A stretch of DNA of 64,000 nt from Nephrocerus scutellatus (Eukaryota; Arthropoda; Insecta; Diptera; Pipunculidae): the NCBI GenBank assembly GCA_947095585.1, contig OX352763.1:24353462-24417461 (forward strand). The letters are read 5' to 3'. Position 1 is the first letter of the stretch. Each line of letters begins with the position of its first letter. A model generated the notes under the pieces. That model was given only the letters and a program-made list of their open reading frames with translations. It was not told the DNA's origin and ran no database searches. Below, piece after piece: positions 20,425 through 31,570 of the stretch. The position numbers and the translations under genes were made by a program.

Positions 20425-22085
20425 TCATATTTTGCTCTACAACCGGGGTCCGGTCATGGGCTCTCGCAAAAAGTCTCTCCACCGGTCCCGATTTTGAGCC
20501 GATGTCATCCAGTTTGGCATCCCTAAACTCTGAGCGTACTGGTCGACATCATTCTTCCAGCGTAGGCTTGGCCGGTATCGTTATCGTGTTCCATAAATCT
20601 TACCGCAAAGGACTTTCCTCATCGCTTATGCGTGCTAGCTGCCTCCTGTCCACCGGAGCCAACCGAGCTTAATTCTCCTCACGATGTCGACATCGCGGTA
20701 ACGCTCGAAGATCTCATCACTATAGAGTCTCCGGAATCGTCCTTCATCACATACAGAGCCAACAACTCTTCGTAAGAATTTTCTCTCGAACGCGGCTAAG
20801 AGGTCAGAATGCTTTTTGCTAAGCACCCAAGTCTCGGATCCATATGTAAGTACTGGTATAACCATTGTCTTATATACCAGCAGCTTGGATGTTATAGTTA
20901 AGTTTTGAAGAGTCTTGACAGACTATAGTAGGTTTTTTTGGCTTTAAGCGACCGTGCGCGTATTTCTGGTTCCATGCTGTTCCACGTCAAATTCGCGATC
21001 CACTATTTTAATGTTGGATCTTCTAGTCGCAGACTTGGCCACCACGTATTTTGTTTTGCTCTCATTTATGTGCAGCCCCAGATTTCGTGCCGCCAGCTCG
21101 ATGAAAGCTTCCTGTACAGCTCTTTGGTTTCTATTTCCTTCCTTTCCTCTCGCCGTTACGTCAGAGTCTCGGATCACTTTCTCCAACGCCAGGTTGAAGA
21201 GGACGCAAGCCAGTCCATCCCCTTGTAGGAGCCAGTTATAGATGTTGATTGGGCTTGATAGTGATCCGTGATGAGTTATGGTCAACCTACATTTTCCAGT
21301 TTATTTGGGATGCCATATTCTCTCATGGCTTTATAAAGTTCTACTCTGGCTATGCTATCATAGGCGGGTTTAGAGTCTAGAAAAAGATGGTGTAGTGAGT
21401 TTTGAAACTCTAGACATTTTTCCATCACCTGCCTAAGGGTGTAAATCTGATCAGTTGTTGATTCGCCTGGGATGAATACACACTTGTATGGACCAATAAT
21501 GACTTTAGCGTATGGGGCTATCCTGTCTTGAAGGATAGAGGAGAAAATCTTATACGCAGTACTCAACAACGATATACCACGATAATTGCTGCATTTTGTG
21601 ATATCTCCCTTCTTATCGATGGCGCAGAGGATGCCTCTTATTTCATGAATTACTTGGTATAATGTGGGGCCTTTCCGCTGGGATCCCATCAGATCCCGGG
21701 CCCGTATTATTTTTTAGTCGATTTATCGCTCTGCTAACTTGGCGGCGGCTTTTACAATATCGGTCATTGGTGGAGCCTCCAATTTCTCAGTTAACTGGCC
21801 ATTTAGCAACTCATGAAAGTGTTCTTCCCATCGCTCTAAGATGCCTTTAAGATCGTGGACAGATTACCCTCTTTGTCCTTGCAGTATGTGCAACGAGGTG
21901 TCATACCGCGGACTTTTTGGTAGAACCTCTGCATAGTGCGATCTTTGCTCTATGTACTGTTCTAGTTCACGCACCAAATTCTTCTCCCAGGCTGCTTTCC
22001 TTCGCCGGTGAACTGTTTTTTCATATCTTCTAGGTGCCTACCTTCACCTAAGTGTCATATTTTCGTATGTCAGTTCTCGAGCAGA
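20425..22085 (-). mobile_element. LINE family E, copy 2 (RTE-like)
   Basis: Longest single-piece family E copy. Reading down the minus strand: a pre-RT basic region (RRKAAWEKNLVRELEQYIEQ near 22000-21940), ILERWEEHFHELLNGQLTEK near 21840-21780, RT core 21689-21282 with CSNYRGISLLSTAYKIFSSI and GPYKCVFIPGESTTDQIYTL, then SLHHLFLDSKPAYDSIARVE. Next comes QGDGLACVLFNLALEKVIRD near 21230-21170, but the YADD segment is deleted, so RARNLGLHINESKTKY-type sequence follows too soon. The C-terminus 20865-20635 reads PVLTYGSETWVLSKKHSDLL and ends in a ccggtggagagactt 3' UTR with an ATGATGAT tail near 20415-20430. No RNase H. The LTYGSETW motif and short tandem tail suggest the RTE group. Confidence 0.78.
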
Positions 22086-24090
22086 AATAACGTCAGATTT
22101 ATGATAGTTTTGCTTCGCTAATCCGTAACCCAAATTGCCCAGTCGTATAATGACCTGAATTTTTTGCTAATTGGCTGCAATTATCTTCCAATTATTGGAT
22201 CCTATTTGATTACCCGACGTTCCTTGATTCGAAAACAATATCGATAAATTCAGTTTATTTTTACATGTCCTCTCACCACCCACCATTACCACACGTTAGC
22301 ACCCACCTAATGTGCTAATGGTTTTAGCGTCACTTTTAATCTCCGCGGCCACAAAAATTATTGGAGACAATATTGGATCTTTGTTTAGAAATCCCCCGAG
22401 GAATATGCCTTTATTAATTAATAGATTGATTGAAATTAATGGATTGACAATTATGTTCTCCAGACTGATACACCTGGGAAATTGCTTCTTCATTTATTTA
22501 CAAATTCTAGACAAGCAAGTGACTGAATTACTATCTGCTCCATGAACAAATATACTGTCACGTAAAAGTGACAGATTTTTGTGTATTCAGTAAAACAAAT
22601 GTGTCACTTCAGATACATTCACTGATTCTTCAATGAATAATAAATGAACAATCAATATCCCTGGGGATAAGTAAAGTGGAAAAAAAGTATTTTACTCAAT
22701 GAAATCTGTTTGGAAAATTAAATTGCTTTTCCCATACGAGTCCATTACTTAGCTGCAGATGTTATCTTAGCTCTTAGCATGTAGCTGATTGCCTTTTAAG
22801 GATGTTGTTCTCTTGAAGTTTTTGATGAATGGATTTTTTAAATGTATCCATGTTTTCGAAAACAGTTAAATGTAAAAACAGAAAATAGTTCGTCATACTT
22901 TTTTATCCTTTATTCGAGTATTATCATCTTAAACCAAATATGCAAACCAGATACTGCAAAGATAAAGGTTACCTGATCTTCGATCTCAAAGGAATCTTGG
23001 AGCGACGGAAAAAGCTCTTTCATTAGTTACTAAATGGCCAGCTAACTGGGGAATTTGTGGTATATAATTTTGAGGTTTGTTCTTTAAATCAACCTTTTCT
23101 TAATTTTTTATTGAATTGTACTGATTTGTCTAATATTTCAGAGAGTTTAGTAAATCTGCTCCGAATTACTGGTACTATTGACTTTTTGTACCCATAACAG
23201 ATAATTACGGGTACTCTTTTAAACTTTATACATGATAGAGCAGTAAGAGCAACATAGAGCAGTAAGAGGATGGACTCTCCCTTCTTGTTAAATCAAAGGG
23301 GGAATAATTTGAAGTTATTTAGTGCGTTCTTGTTGTAGATTGCTTACAAATTCGATTTCATAAATATATTTGGCTGCGAATACCGTAAAATATGAAATTA
23401 CTCCCAAAGGAAATCAAGGGAACTTCGCTAGCAAATTGATTTTAGTTTTTCATGGGAAACTCAAAGTTAAGTAAAACTTAAACTTTTAACTTTGTGTTCG
23501 CTTTTCCTAAACATCACGCGAAGGGAAAACAACGTTATTGATGATGATGTTACCCAATTGGATTAAGGGTCAGACTGTATTAAATGATAAAGTCTGTTGT
23601 ATCGGGCAAAAATAAAGTTTTTGTTTTGCATACATGTTCTATATCCTATAGTCCTAATAAAGGGAGCACAAGTACAAACTAAATAAGCAGTGTTTAATAT
23701 AAAATTCCATTGAAAGAACTTCACCACAATTCAAAAGAAACATGATATACCCGCTAAACAAAATACTTAAATGAGATTAGTATTATTTTACAGAAAAGGA
23801 ATACCCGACCACCTGAACAGTGCAATGCAACGACCACGAAAAAGAAAAATCAAAAACACCAATCCAACACAGGTGGGTATTTTATTGAAGTGAAGTTTCT
23901 CTAGGCGCGTTGAGAGTAAACTTTCAAATGCTCGTTGGAATACAACGCATACAGAGTATAAAATATTAAAAACCCATCCACAGACAAATGCTTAAAATGT
24001 ATTGATTGATTGAATGAATAGAAAGAGATGAACTGGGACAAAGTAAAATATATATAATACTAATTGTTAACCCCGACGTTTCCCGGGACT
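22086..24090. other. Intergenic, no gene recognised
   Basis: 2 kb. The minus-strand frame 22296-22493 has no recognised motif. 22140-22215 carries several TAAT/ATTA cores (gctaattggc, caattatc, caattattgg), reminiscent of homeodomain-binding enhancer DNA, but nothing more can be said. Confidence 0.35.
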
Positions 24091-24099
24091 CGCCGACCA

Positions 24100-24505
24100 C
24101 CACCACCAAGACACCGTTTAGATCCACCAAAAGCTAAAATAAGAGACGTTGTCTGTCTGTCCCTCACACTCTACTGACCCAACCAAACTGACTTGGTGGT
24201 GCTGTATGTGCTGCCAGGGTCTGCTTTGCAACCGCCCAGGAACTCATCTCTGAAGGATCTCACCAAGATAGCCTTTGGTAACACGGGAGTTGTCTGTGTC
24301 CAACGGACCAGGTTTGACCGTGCGGTTAGCCGAGTCTGATATGGCTGCGGACCCAGTTCGTTCCAGGGACGTATCGTGGGGGCTGAGGTTTACTTTCGAA
24401 AGAGGGGCATGCTTGACTCCAATTGTATCATATATTGAACGTCTGATAGGGCTACGTGTCGCGAACACTTAATAGATATTTCAATTACTAAACATTAAGG
24501 TTGAT
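24100..24505 (+). repeat. GC-richer dispersed repeat with a shared 3' end
   Basis: A 400 bp block clearly GC-richer than its flanks. Its last 78 bases (24428-24505, tattgaacgtctgataggg ... aaacattaaggtt) recur at 28674-28752 with few changes, there without the upstream part. A shared 3' end with different 5' extents is what 5'-truncated retroposition produces. No A/B boxes or coding motif were identified. Confidence 0.5.
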
Positions 24506-24799
24506 GTGCCCCATGCACACATAAGAAAAGAATTAATCCTCTACAAGTAGTTCCTAATACAGGCTTACGCAGACGATGTTAGATTAGATTACAAAAAAAA
24601 AAGGAAGTCTATAAGCAGAAAATCAAACATTGGTCTCTGAATTAAGTAAGTGCAGCGCAAGTTTTAAGTAGCGGGCAATCTTTAACCATCTCGTGTCAAG
24701 TTTTACAGCCGTTATCTACGCCTATATTAGGTAAGGTTAGGTTTTGGTGGTAGCAAAGGCTCATATAGACACTATTAGCGATCCTTTGTAATATTATAG

Positions 24800-25800
24800 A
24801 AACTTACAACTTTCTCTTTTTTTAAAGGATCTATTCAGAGCTCGTAATGAATAGAAGTATGTCCTGCACTGTACCGTTTTCATGATCGGAGAGGTTATTC
24901 ATCAATCGTTTGCCTAAGTGTAAGTGTGCCTTCTGTACACTAATGCCTGACAGGAGCAAAGAAGATTTTCTATTATCTCCTCTTTTTCCTTCTTCTGCAA
25001 AAGTCATTATATTCGATATCAATCCTTTTCGCGTTTTCCCCACAAGGTAGCGTCCTGTCGGTATCCCCAGAGCCGTTCACGTCTTTTTAGGGAGATTAGC
25101 GTATATGCGCATTTCAAATCCTGCTTTGGCCAAGCTTGTATTGATATACTACAAGTGCCATTGTTTCCTTTTGGAAGCACAATCTTTTGTGTCGCATATG
25201 CCTCCCCATTTGCCTTTTCCAGTAGCAGCTTGAGAGTAGTGCCCCCTCTAGCTAGCTTGCAGTTTCTTTCCACATCCGGACCCTTATGCTGAACTGTTAA
25301 CCCATCTCGTTAACAGAGGAATGACAGCTCAGCACCACATTTGATGTGAGAAATAACCCTTCCAACTATTATATAGCCGCTTGACCGTCCATAAAAATGC
25401 TAAGATTTTTTGAAGATAATACAGTAATATGCTTCAACAATTACATGACCTCCTCAGTAGCTGTAACTTTAGTCTTTAGATCCGGAAGGCGGACAGATTT
25501 ATTTACTTTCAGTTTCTTACAGAAGACTTCTGCTCCAACTCTACCGTCAAGCTAAGAACCGTCGGTGAAAAACTGTACTGTTTTCATATCAGTGTTTATT
25601 GTCCGAAAGCCCTTATCGAAGCATATCACTGTTGTGATGTAATCGAGATTTATCAGCTGCTGCTTTAACGATTTGATTATAGTGAAGTGTCCACTTTGGA
25701 GACTATTCCACTGATTTACTGCTAACACTCACGTAGCCGTATTTGCCTCCTTCTGTTTGCTAAATATATATACTACAATGAGGTGGAGCAAAATCACCAA
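24800..25800 (-). mobile_element. LINE family F, RNase H and C-terminus
   Basis: Minus strand: FFTDGS near 25575, LDGRVGAEVFCKKLKVNKSV near 25560-25500 (start of RNase H), EVTAxEE-like sequence near 25460, a SIFMDGQAAI segment near 25400 (DSQAA motif altered), CGAELSFL near 25340, then after decay an open stretch 25273-25019 and the Cys tail EEIIENLLCSCQALVYRRHT near 24980-24920. Stops and shifts throughout. A third RNase H LINE family, similar in layout to A but different in sequence. Confidence 0.62.
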
Positions 25801-25834
25801 GACGCGAGTTGGAGTTTAACTCAATAGCTACGAT

Positions 25835-25953
25835 AGTCTTTCAAGACTTTTAAAATCTACGAGTTCAACCACAACATCCAAGCTGTTGGTGTGTAAGAAA
25901 GTGCTTATACCAGTATTTACATATGGATCCGAGTTCCGAGACTTAAGGATATG
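25835..25953 (+). mobile_element. LINE family E, 5' half of split copy
   Basis: Reads SLSRLLKSTSSTTTSKLLVC then KKVLIPVFTYGSEF, matching the SLSRLFKSRNLxITSKRLVYKK / PVLTYGSETW section of family E. The similarity breaks at about 25953, where LINE A starts, and resumes at 27383, so this is the left part of one copy split by a later insertion. Confidence 0.65.
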
Positions 25954-27382
25954 TGTGCCACAGTGGCACTCTTCTTAAGCAAAAAAGCCATAGGAAGTAA
26001 ATGGGGTCTTCAACCTCATATCACAAATGGCTGTACACAGCAGTAGTCGGAACCTATTCTGCTATACGGTGTGGCTGATTGGTGGACTGCATTAGATAAA
26101 GCGATCAATCGCGACAAACTAAGCAGAGTCCAAAGATCAACTTGTCTTTGTGTGAGCGGAGCGCTTCGTACAACTCTCTCTTCTGCACTGGACATTCTGC
26201 TCAACCTTGCTCCACTCGACATCTTCGGCAGACAACTGGCTGCAAGCGCGGCTACTAGCCTCAGAGCAATCTCTCAGTGGACCGTGAATGATTTCGGACA
26301 CTCTTCTATCTTGAATTCAGTCAGGACTCGTCAACTTAGACTACACCATTCCGCCGCTCCACTTCAACAAAAACTTCCAGGTTACAATCCTCTCCAGGTC
26401 TTCTTGGGAGGAAGGTATCTACCTGGAAAATGGAGGAATTCACTTATACACAGACGGGTCGAAAACTTATGAAGGGGTTGGCGGAGGTGTCTTTTAAAAA
26501 AAAAAAAACTAAATCTAAGTCTCTTTTTTGGTCTTCTGATCATTGTAGTGTTTTTCAAGCGGAAATCATGGCTATTTAGGAAGCCTTGTCTTGGCTGAAG
26601 AGTAATGTCATATCTGTAAGGATATCCACATTTTCTTGGATAGCCAGGCTGCGCTAAAATCCATGGAATCAGTCTCCACAAATTCAATTCTGGCCCAGAA
26701 TTGCCGATCATCTCTTGAGGAGATGGTGGAGTATTTCAACATTCACCTGTGCTGGGTGCCGGAGCAAAGAGACATTCCTGGAAATTGTATCGCTGATGAA
26801 CTCGCCAAACATGGAACCATACTACCCTATTGCCTGAATTTGGCTCACTAGGCATGCCGATCGCTACGTGCAAACGCATGCTTAAACGGGATGCTATAAT
26901 AAAAATGATGGATGGTCAAACGGTACAACTTGCATATCGCAACGAAGCCGATCTGGCCCAAGCTAGATCCGAAACGCTTCAAGTATTTGATCTCAAAACA
27001 GCCTGACATTAGTGCCATTATAGGTGTCATAACTGGACACTGTCTCATAGGCAAGCACGCAGAAAGACTAGGAGTCTTTTCCAACGATTTCTGCAGAAGC
27101 TGCATGGATGAGTAGGAGGAGGAAACCACTCTCCATCTACTTTGTACGTGCCCAGCCCTCTCGAATAGGCGGAAGCTTCATCTGGGAGCGTTCTTTTTCA
27201 ACGATCTCAACGATCTAACCAAAATTGACATTAATCATCTATTGCGCTTCATACGAAGCTCCAAGTGGTTCAACGAGTAGGCGTTGGATTTTCTAGATCC
27301 TTGTGGTATCACAACGGACCTTCTTGGTCTAAGTGCGTCGGTTTTGACTGACGGCCACTTCAACCTAACCTAATCTAACCTA
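25954..27382 (+). mobile_element. LINE family A, copy 2, nested in LINE E
   Basis: Better preserved than copy 1. RT tail: TVALFLSKKAIGSKWGLQPH from 25960, then an open stretch 26071-26472 with ADWWTALDKAI, RVQRSTCLCVSGALRTTLSS and LDILLNLAPLDIFGRQLAAS. RNase H: YTDGSKT near 26449-26470, frameshifts, SQAALKSMESVSTNSI near 26641-26690 and CWVPEQRDIPGNCIADELAK near 26751-26810. C-terminal CRSCMDE with downstream HLLCTCPAL near 27090-27160. It ends in a caacctaacctaatctaacc tail at 27361-27382. Flanking ggatatg (25947-25953) and gggtatg (27383-27389) may be a degenerate target duplication. Confidence 0.78.
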
Positions 27383-27640
27383 GGGTATGCCAAAAATGAC
27401 TATAAACTTTTAGCAGAGTTCGAAAAGAAAGTCTTACAGAGAATTATTGTCCCGGTATGTGAGAAAAAACGGTTATGGAGACTCTATAATGATTAGATCT
27501 ACAAGCGTTAACTCGCTGACATCGTAAAGATAATAAAGCCTCCGTTGGGTAGGATATCTAGCTCTCATTAGCGAATAGTCCTTTTCCAAATTACCATACA
27601 TTTAGAGCCAAATACTTGTATGATGATGATGAACCATTTT
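27383..27640 (+). mobile_element. LINE family E, 3' half of split copy
   Basis: Continues the family E sequence interrupted at 25953: KNDYKLLAEFEKKVLQRIIV and PVCEKKRLWRLYND parallel SKKHSDLLAAFERKFLRR / PVCDEGRFRRLYSDE. Then ADIVKIIK, a GRxxxxSH relic and a tgatgatgatga tail at 27615-27627. Together with 25835-25953 it forms one E copy interrupted by LINE A. Confidence 0.65.
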
Positions 27641-28673
27641 TTTAGATTAAATACGTCCGTATATTATTACATTATTAAAGCCACAAGTGACATGGCATGG
27701 CATACTAGAAAACCGCTATTAATATGTCATTTTTATTAACAATCTAAATAGAGCCATCTAATCTATGTAATTTAAACATGAAGACATGTTTTTCATTATA
27801 TTCCGGAAATTAACCTTTTGTTCGTTTGAAAGCTTAATGTTATTCCGGCAACTACAACGCAACAATAGCTGGTTGTGATGTGTGTTTTGGTTTATCGTCT
27901 AATGTCCATCGAATGTTTTTATATTCGGTTTACTTCATAGGCGTAAACCGCACTGCAGTGAAGTACTTCAGGCATGAAGCTTTATCATGTTGGACGACCA
28001 ATCAATCAATGCTTTTGTATTTGTCAGCTACTTTAGTGTGACAATAGAGGAGATCAACTAAAGGATTTACGAGTACCAATTTTTCCAGCTTTAGATTTTA
28101 GCCCATTCTTGTCTTCTCTTCTGCACATGGTACGCAGAATAACTGATCCAATATTTGAAATTTAATTTGTTATAATTATTTCTATTCGTTAGGTTGTTAA
28201 TAAAACATTAAATAAAGCTGACCTCAGGGTTTTCGGGAAAAGAACTTGAACTACGATTGTCAGCAGGTCGTCACCTCTCCTGGCCCAATTCCTTGTTATT
28301 GTAAATCATAATAGAAATTAGGAAAACTTTCCATTTAACTTTCGCAGAAAACGGACGGATGTCTATCACACGGAAACATCTGCCTCCACATCACAATATT
28401 GAAGGAAGGAATTTAATTGAAAAACAATGCCTTTGAGGTTATTAAATTTGGATCGTTTTCAAGAATATTGCCCAAGTGATTATTATTATTTGATGAGCCA
28501 ATTTCCCGGCAAACCATTGACGTTAATTTTGATTTGTGTAAGAGCTCTTGGCGTTACCGCCATTTATTGAATTATTCAGTAGAACCGAAATATGAGTATT
28601 AGGTGGTATTGGAGTAACATTATTTTCTGGTTCTAATACAAGATTTAGTTGTGTACGCATGCTGTTTTTTTTT
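27641..28673. other. Intergenic, nothing recognised
   Basis: AT-rich, no supportable reading frame or repeat. 28480-28590 is more complex sequence but carries no identifiable feature. Confidence 0.4.
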
Positions 28674-28752
28674 CATCATGTATTGAACGCCTGATAGGGC
28701 TACGTGCCGCGAACACTTAATGTATATTTCAATTACCAAACATTAAGGTTAA
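28674..28752 (+). repeat. 3' end copy of the 24.4 kb repeat
   Basis: Close match to 24428-24505 (tattgaacgcctgataggg, gccgcgaacacttaat, caaacattaaggtt), preceded by a T-run and lacking the upstream GC-rich block. Looks like a severely 5'-truncated copy. Confidence 0.55.
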
Positions 28753-29435
28753 AGCCTGCCAAACGTTAGCGCACGCATACAAACGCACGCACGCAATATG
28801 CCAACGTGGTTCTGTTGATCAGATAAATATTCACCATTTGCCATGCGGTGCGGTATATTGGGAGTTATAAATTACATACTACGAGTATAGCAACGTATTG
28901 TGTTGCCACCAAATTATTTTCACATTATTATAATCTAACGTTTGTATATTTGAATTTATGTGGCTTGTGGCTACAGCAACAACTGCTGCTGTCTTCGAAT
29001 TATCGATGCTGGGCTAGGCGATGAAATTATTACACGATTATCTGCGTGATAAACATAAATATTACCATATTGCATGTGAGTGTAGCATTGAAGGATACAT
29101 GTTGTATACCTATCGTATGTATCGTGGTTGAATAAAAGTCAGAAAAAGTTAACACCTTACACGCTTAGTTAAAATATGTATTTAGGACGTTATTTTCATC
29201 TACAAATTAACTGTCTTTAAATTGGTATTTCATAAAGTACATTTGAATGCAAATTATATTATATGCATGAAGATATATAATATTGTACGTAGGACTCGGG
29301 TGACGAACGTTGGAAGCGTTTATTGCCATTCGATGCAAGATACTTATGGTATTGATTTTCCCCCAAACCTACTAATAAAATTCAAACAATTACTGGTGAG
29401 AAAGATTCGTAGGTAAAAACAGGTTGTCAATTAGT
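28753..29435. other. Intergenic, nothing recognised
   Basis: AT-rich spacer with short cacg/acgc alternations near 28770-28800. The 64-codon frame at 29222-29416 shows no known motif. Confidence 0.35.
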
Positions 29436-29439
29436 CAGT

Positions 29440-29846
29440 TAGTAATTTGGGACGCTGGTCGTCTCGGAATATGGTGATGTTTTTAAAGAACATTTATGAG
29501 GGACCTGCCAAAGGAAATACAACTGCTAGACTTTTTATCGACCTGACTTTCGATCAAATTGACTATAAGCTATTGCTTAAAGTACTCGAAAGGATTGATT
29601 TTAGAGGCAATAGCCTAAAGTGGTTCGCGTCCTCCAAATGTTCGAATAAATTCTACATTATGTGATACATTACATTGCCTTGAAACTGGTGTTCCACATG
29701 GATCAGTTCTAGGACCTCTCTTATTTATTATTTACTTAAACTCGATTTTCAAGCTTATGCTCTATGGGAAAGCCGTGGCCTATGCGGATGATCTAGCTCT
29801 GTCGTATACGGCCCCGTGTGTGAATACTATTAGGCAAATATTAGTT
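29440..29846 (+). mobile_element. LINE RT fragment with intact YADD
   Basis: RT palm of another non-LTR element. TARLFIDLTFDQIDYKLLLK near 29524-29580 (palm Asp motif), LERIDFRGNSLKWFA to 29630, a frameshift, then LETGVPHGSVLGPLLFIIYL near 29680-29735 and AYADDLALSYTAP with YADD at 29781-29792. One shift and a short deletion separate the halves. The copy is cut at 29846 by the (AAT)n-type tail of LINE D in the opposite orientation. Motifs fit the CR1/Jockey superfamily. Confidence 0.65.
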
Positions 29847-31487
29847 GTAATTATTATTATTATTGGTGGTGGGCTGGTAAGCTTAGTGCACTGCGACCGT
29901 AAGGTATATTGTGCATCCCAGATGTATACCACATTATGTGATGGCTTAGTCCTTTTATGAATGTCAATATATCTGCCAGTGGGCGCCGTGGCTCAGTGAA
30001 AATGAGCATGGCTACTGAGCAGTGGGTTCGTGGTTCGAATCCCAGTAACACCAAAAGTATTTTTCACGGTGTCCCACCTCTCGCGAATGTGTGACAAACG
30101 TTTCGAGAGTAATAACTTGTCACGGAAAGTTTCTCAATTCGCCGTTCGGATCCGGCCTTAAATTGTAGGTCCCTTCCATTTGTGTGCAAAAATATACATG
30201 CTCAACACGAATGGTTGCGAGGAGCTAGGCCTTGGACCACAATGGTCTGTCGCGCAAATTATTATTATTATTAATATATCTTCCAGCTCGATAGGTCTGG
30301 CATTCTGCCATATAACTGTGTGAGCCTTGAAGTATAGAAGTCTTTTTCGGGTGAAGGTATCACATATAAAAAGTATATGTTCTGGCGTCTCCTCTGCCTC
30401 GCCGCAAAAGCGGCAGCGATCTGTTTGTGATTTCCCCATTTTTGTTAGGTGGACATTAAGTGGGCCATGTCCCGTCATGTACCAGACAAGGGATCTGGGT
30501 ATATATCGGTTTAACTTAATTGCTTTTGTATGTTGTATTTGAGAAACTTTTTGGTTTTTTTCATCGTAGTTGATGATTCCCATTCAACCTTGATGGCGTT
30601 ATTTGCCTACTCTTTTATCTTGTTTTTGAGTTGGCTTTTGCCGTAGATGCTTGGCTCTGGACCAGTGAAGGTCTCTTCCGCGTCTCCTTTTGCGCAGAGG
30701 TATGCTGTCTCGTTCTCATTAATGCCAGATTGGCCTGGAGACCACATCAGGTTGACCTTGTTTGTTGGTTTTGGCCAGTTCGTTTAGGTGGCAGTAGAAG
30801 CTCCGCGTTGTTTTTGAATTAAAAACTGGGCCTTTTAGCGCTAGCAGAGTGGCCTGGTTATCGGAGATCATATAGATCTCGGTTCTTCTATATTTTCTCT
30901 TAATGCATTCTAATGTGCAGGCTTCTAATGCTATTGTTTCTATCTGGAAAACGGTTGGGGATTTTCCTATGGGTATATGTAATGTGATTCTGGGTCCGAA
31001 TACTCCTGCCCCTATTCCTGAGTTTGTTTTATATCCGTCTGTGTACCAGATATATGCATGATTAGGGAGGCTATTTATGATCTTTTCTACTTGATTACGG
31101 TACGGTACTCTTGCTGAGAAGTTCCTTTGAAAATTAGTTGTTTTTATCATTGGAGGACAATTCCGCTTTCCAAGTTGATTTTGGTAATGATGCTTGTATG
31201 TCCTGGTCTATTGACTTTGAGTTGGTTAGGTACCTTGAGTGAAATGGCTCTTGTACACGCTTCGCTTTTGATGTGTATGTGAAGTGGTGTGAGTCCTAGT
31301 AGTTTTTTTAGTGCTGCTGTAGGATAGCATCTAAGACATATAAGTCTTTGAATTTTACTGAGTTTCGAGCGTGTCTTCCACTGCTCTGTTTTTGGCTACC
31401 ATATCAGGGCTTCGTATGTAAGCCTGGGTCTGATAATGCTTGGTATAGCTACAGAGTTACTTGCTGTTACTTTTTGTTTATGTTACA
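29847..31487 (-). mobile_element. LINE family D, copy 1 (hosts a SINE)
   Basis: Minus strand: RT tail around 31410-31180 (RPRLTYEALIW, SKLSKIQRLICLRCYPTAAL, LGLTPLHIHIKSEACTRAIS), then 31150-30719 open with an RNase H domain: WYTDGYKTNSGIGAGVFGPR near 31046, FQIETIALEACTLECIKR, and MISDNQATLLALKGP near 30875. GPEP occurs near 30640. The C-terminal finger GHGPLNVHLTKMGKSQTDRC / RFCGEAEETPEHILFICDTF lies at 30470-30360. The 3' end is an (AAT)n tail at 29847-29862. A SINE interrupts the 3' part at 29980-30272. A second copy without that SINE is at 63481-64000. Stops in the RT part make it inactive. Confidence 0.75.
29980..30272 (+). repeat. tRNA-derived SINE, full-length reference copy
   Basis: 293 bp with a tRNA-like head: A box TGGCTCAGTGA (29989-29999) and B box GGTTCGAATCC (30032-30042), 32 bases apart. 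The body contains ttcacggtgtcccacctctc, cggaaagtttctcaattcgcc, ggtcccttccatttgtgtgc and gcgaggagctaggccttgga, and ends in an (ATT)n tail. Flanks are a 14 bp target duplication, aatatatctgccag (29966-29979) and aatatatcttccag (30273-30286). The host LINE D copy near 63610 shows the uninterrupted site. Non-coding, Pol III-driven, mobilised in trans by a LINE. Confidence 0.88.
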
Positions 31488-31570
31488 GTAATAATATTTC
31501 GGCGCGACAGACCGTTGCGGTCCAAGGCCTACCGTTGTTGTGCGTGTTATTTTTTTGCACATATATGCTG
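31488..31570 (-). repeat. SINE 3' fragment
   Basis: The ataatatttcggcgcgacag / accgttgcggtccaaggcct block matches the reversed 3' end of the SINE family, followed by a ttttttgcacatata remnant. No tRNA head. It sits at the upstream edge of LINE D. Confidence 0.6.

Noticed and set aside
21662..21850. Plus-strand 62-codon frame
   Set aside because: Antisense shadow of LINE E copy 2.
29989..30042. Possible tRNA gene (A and B boxes)
   Set aside because: The boxes are in the head of a dispersed SINE with an unrelated body, (ATT)n tail and target duplication; no complete cloverleaf.
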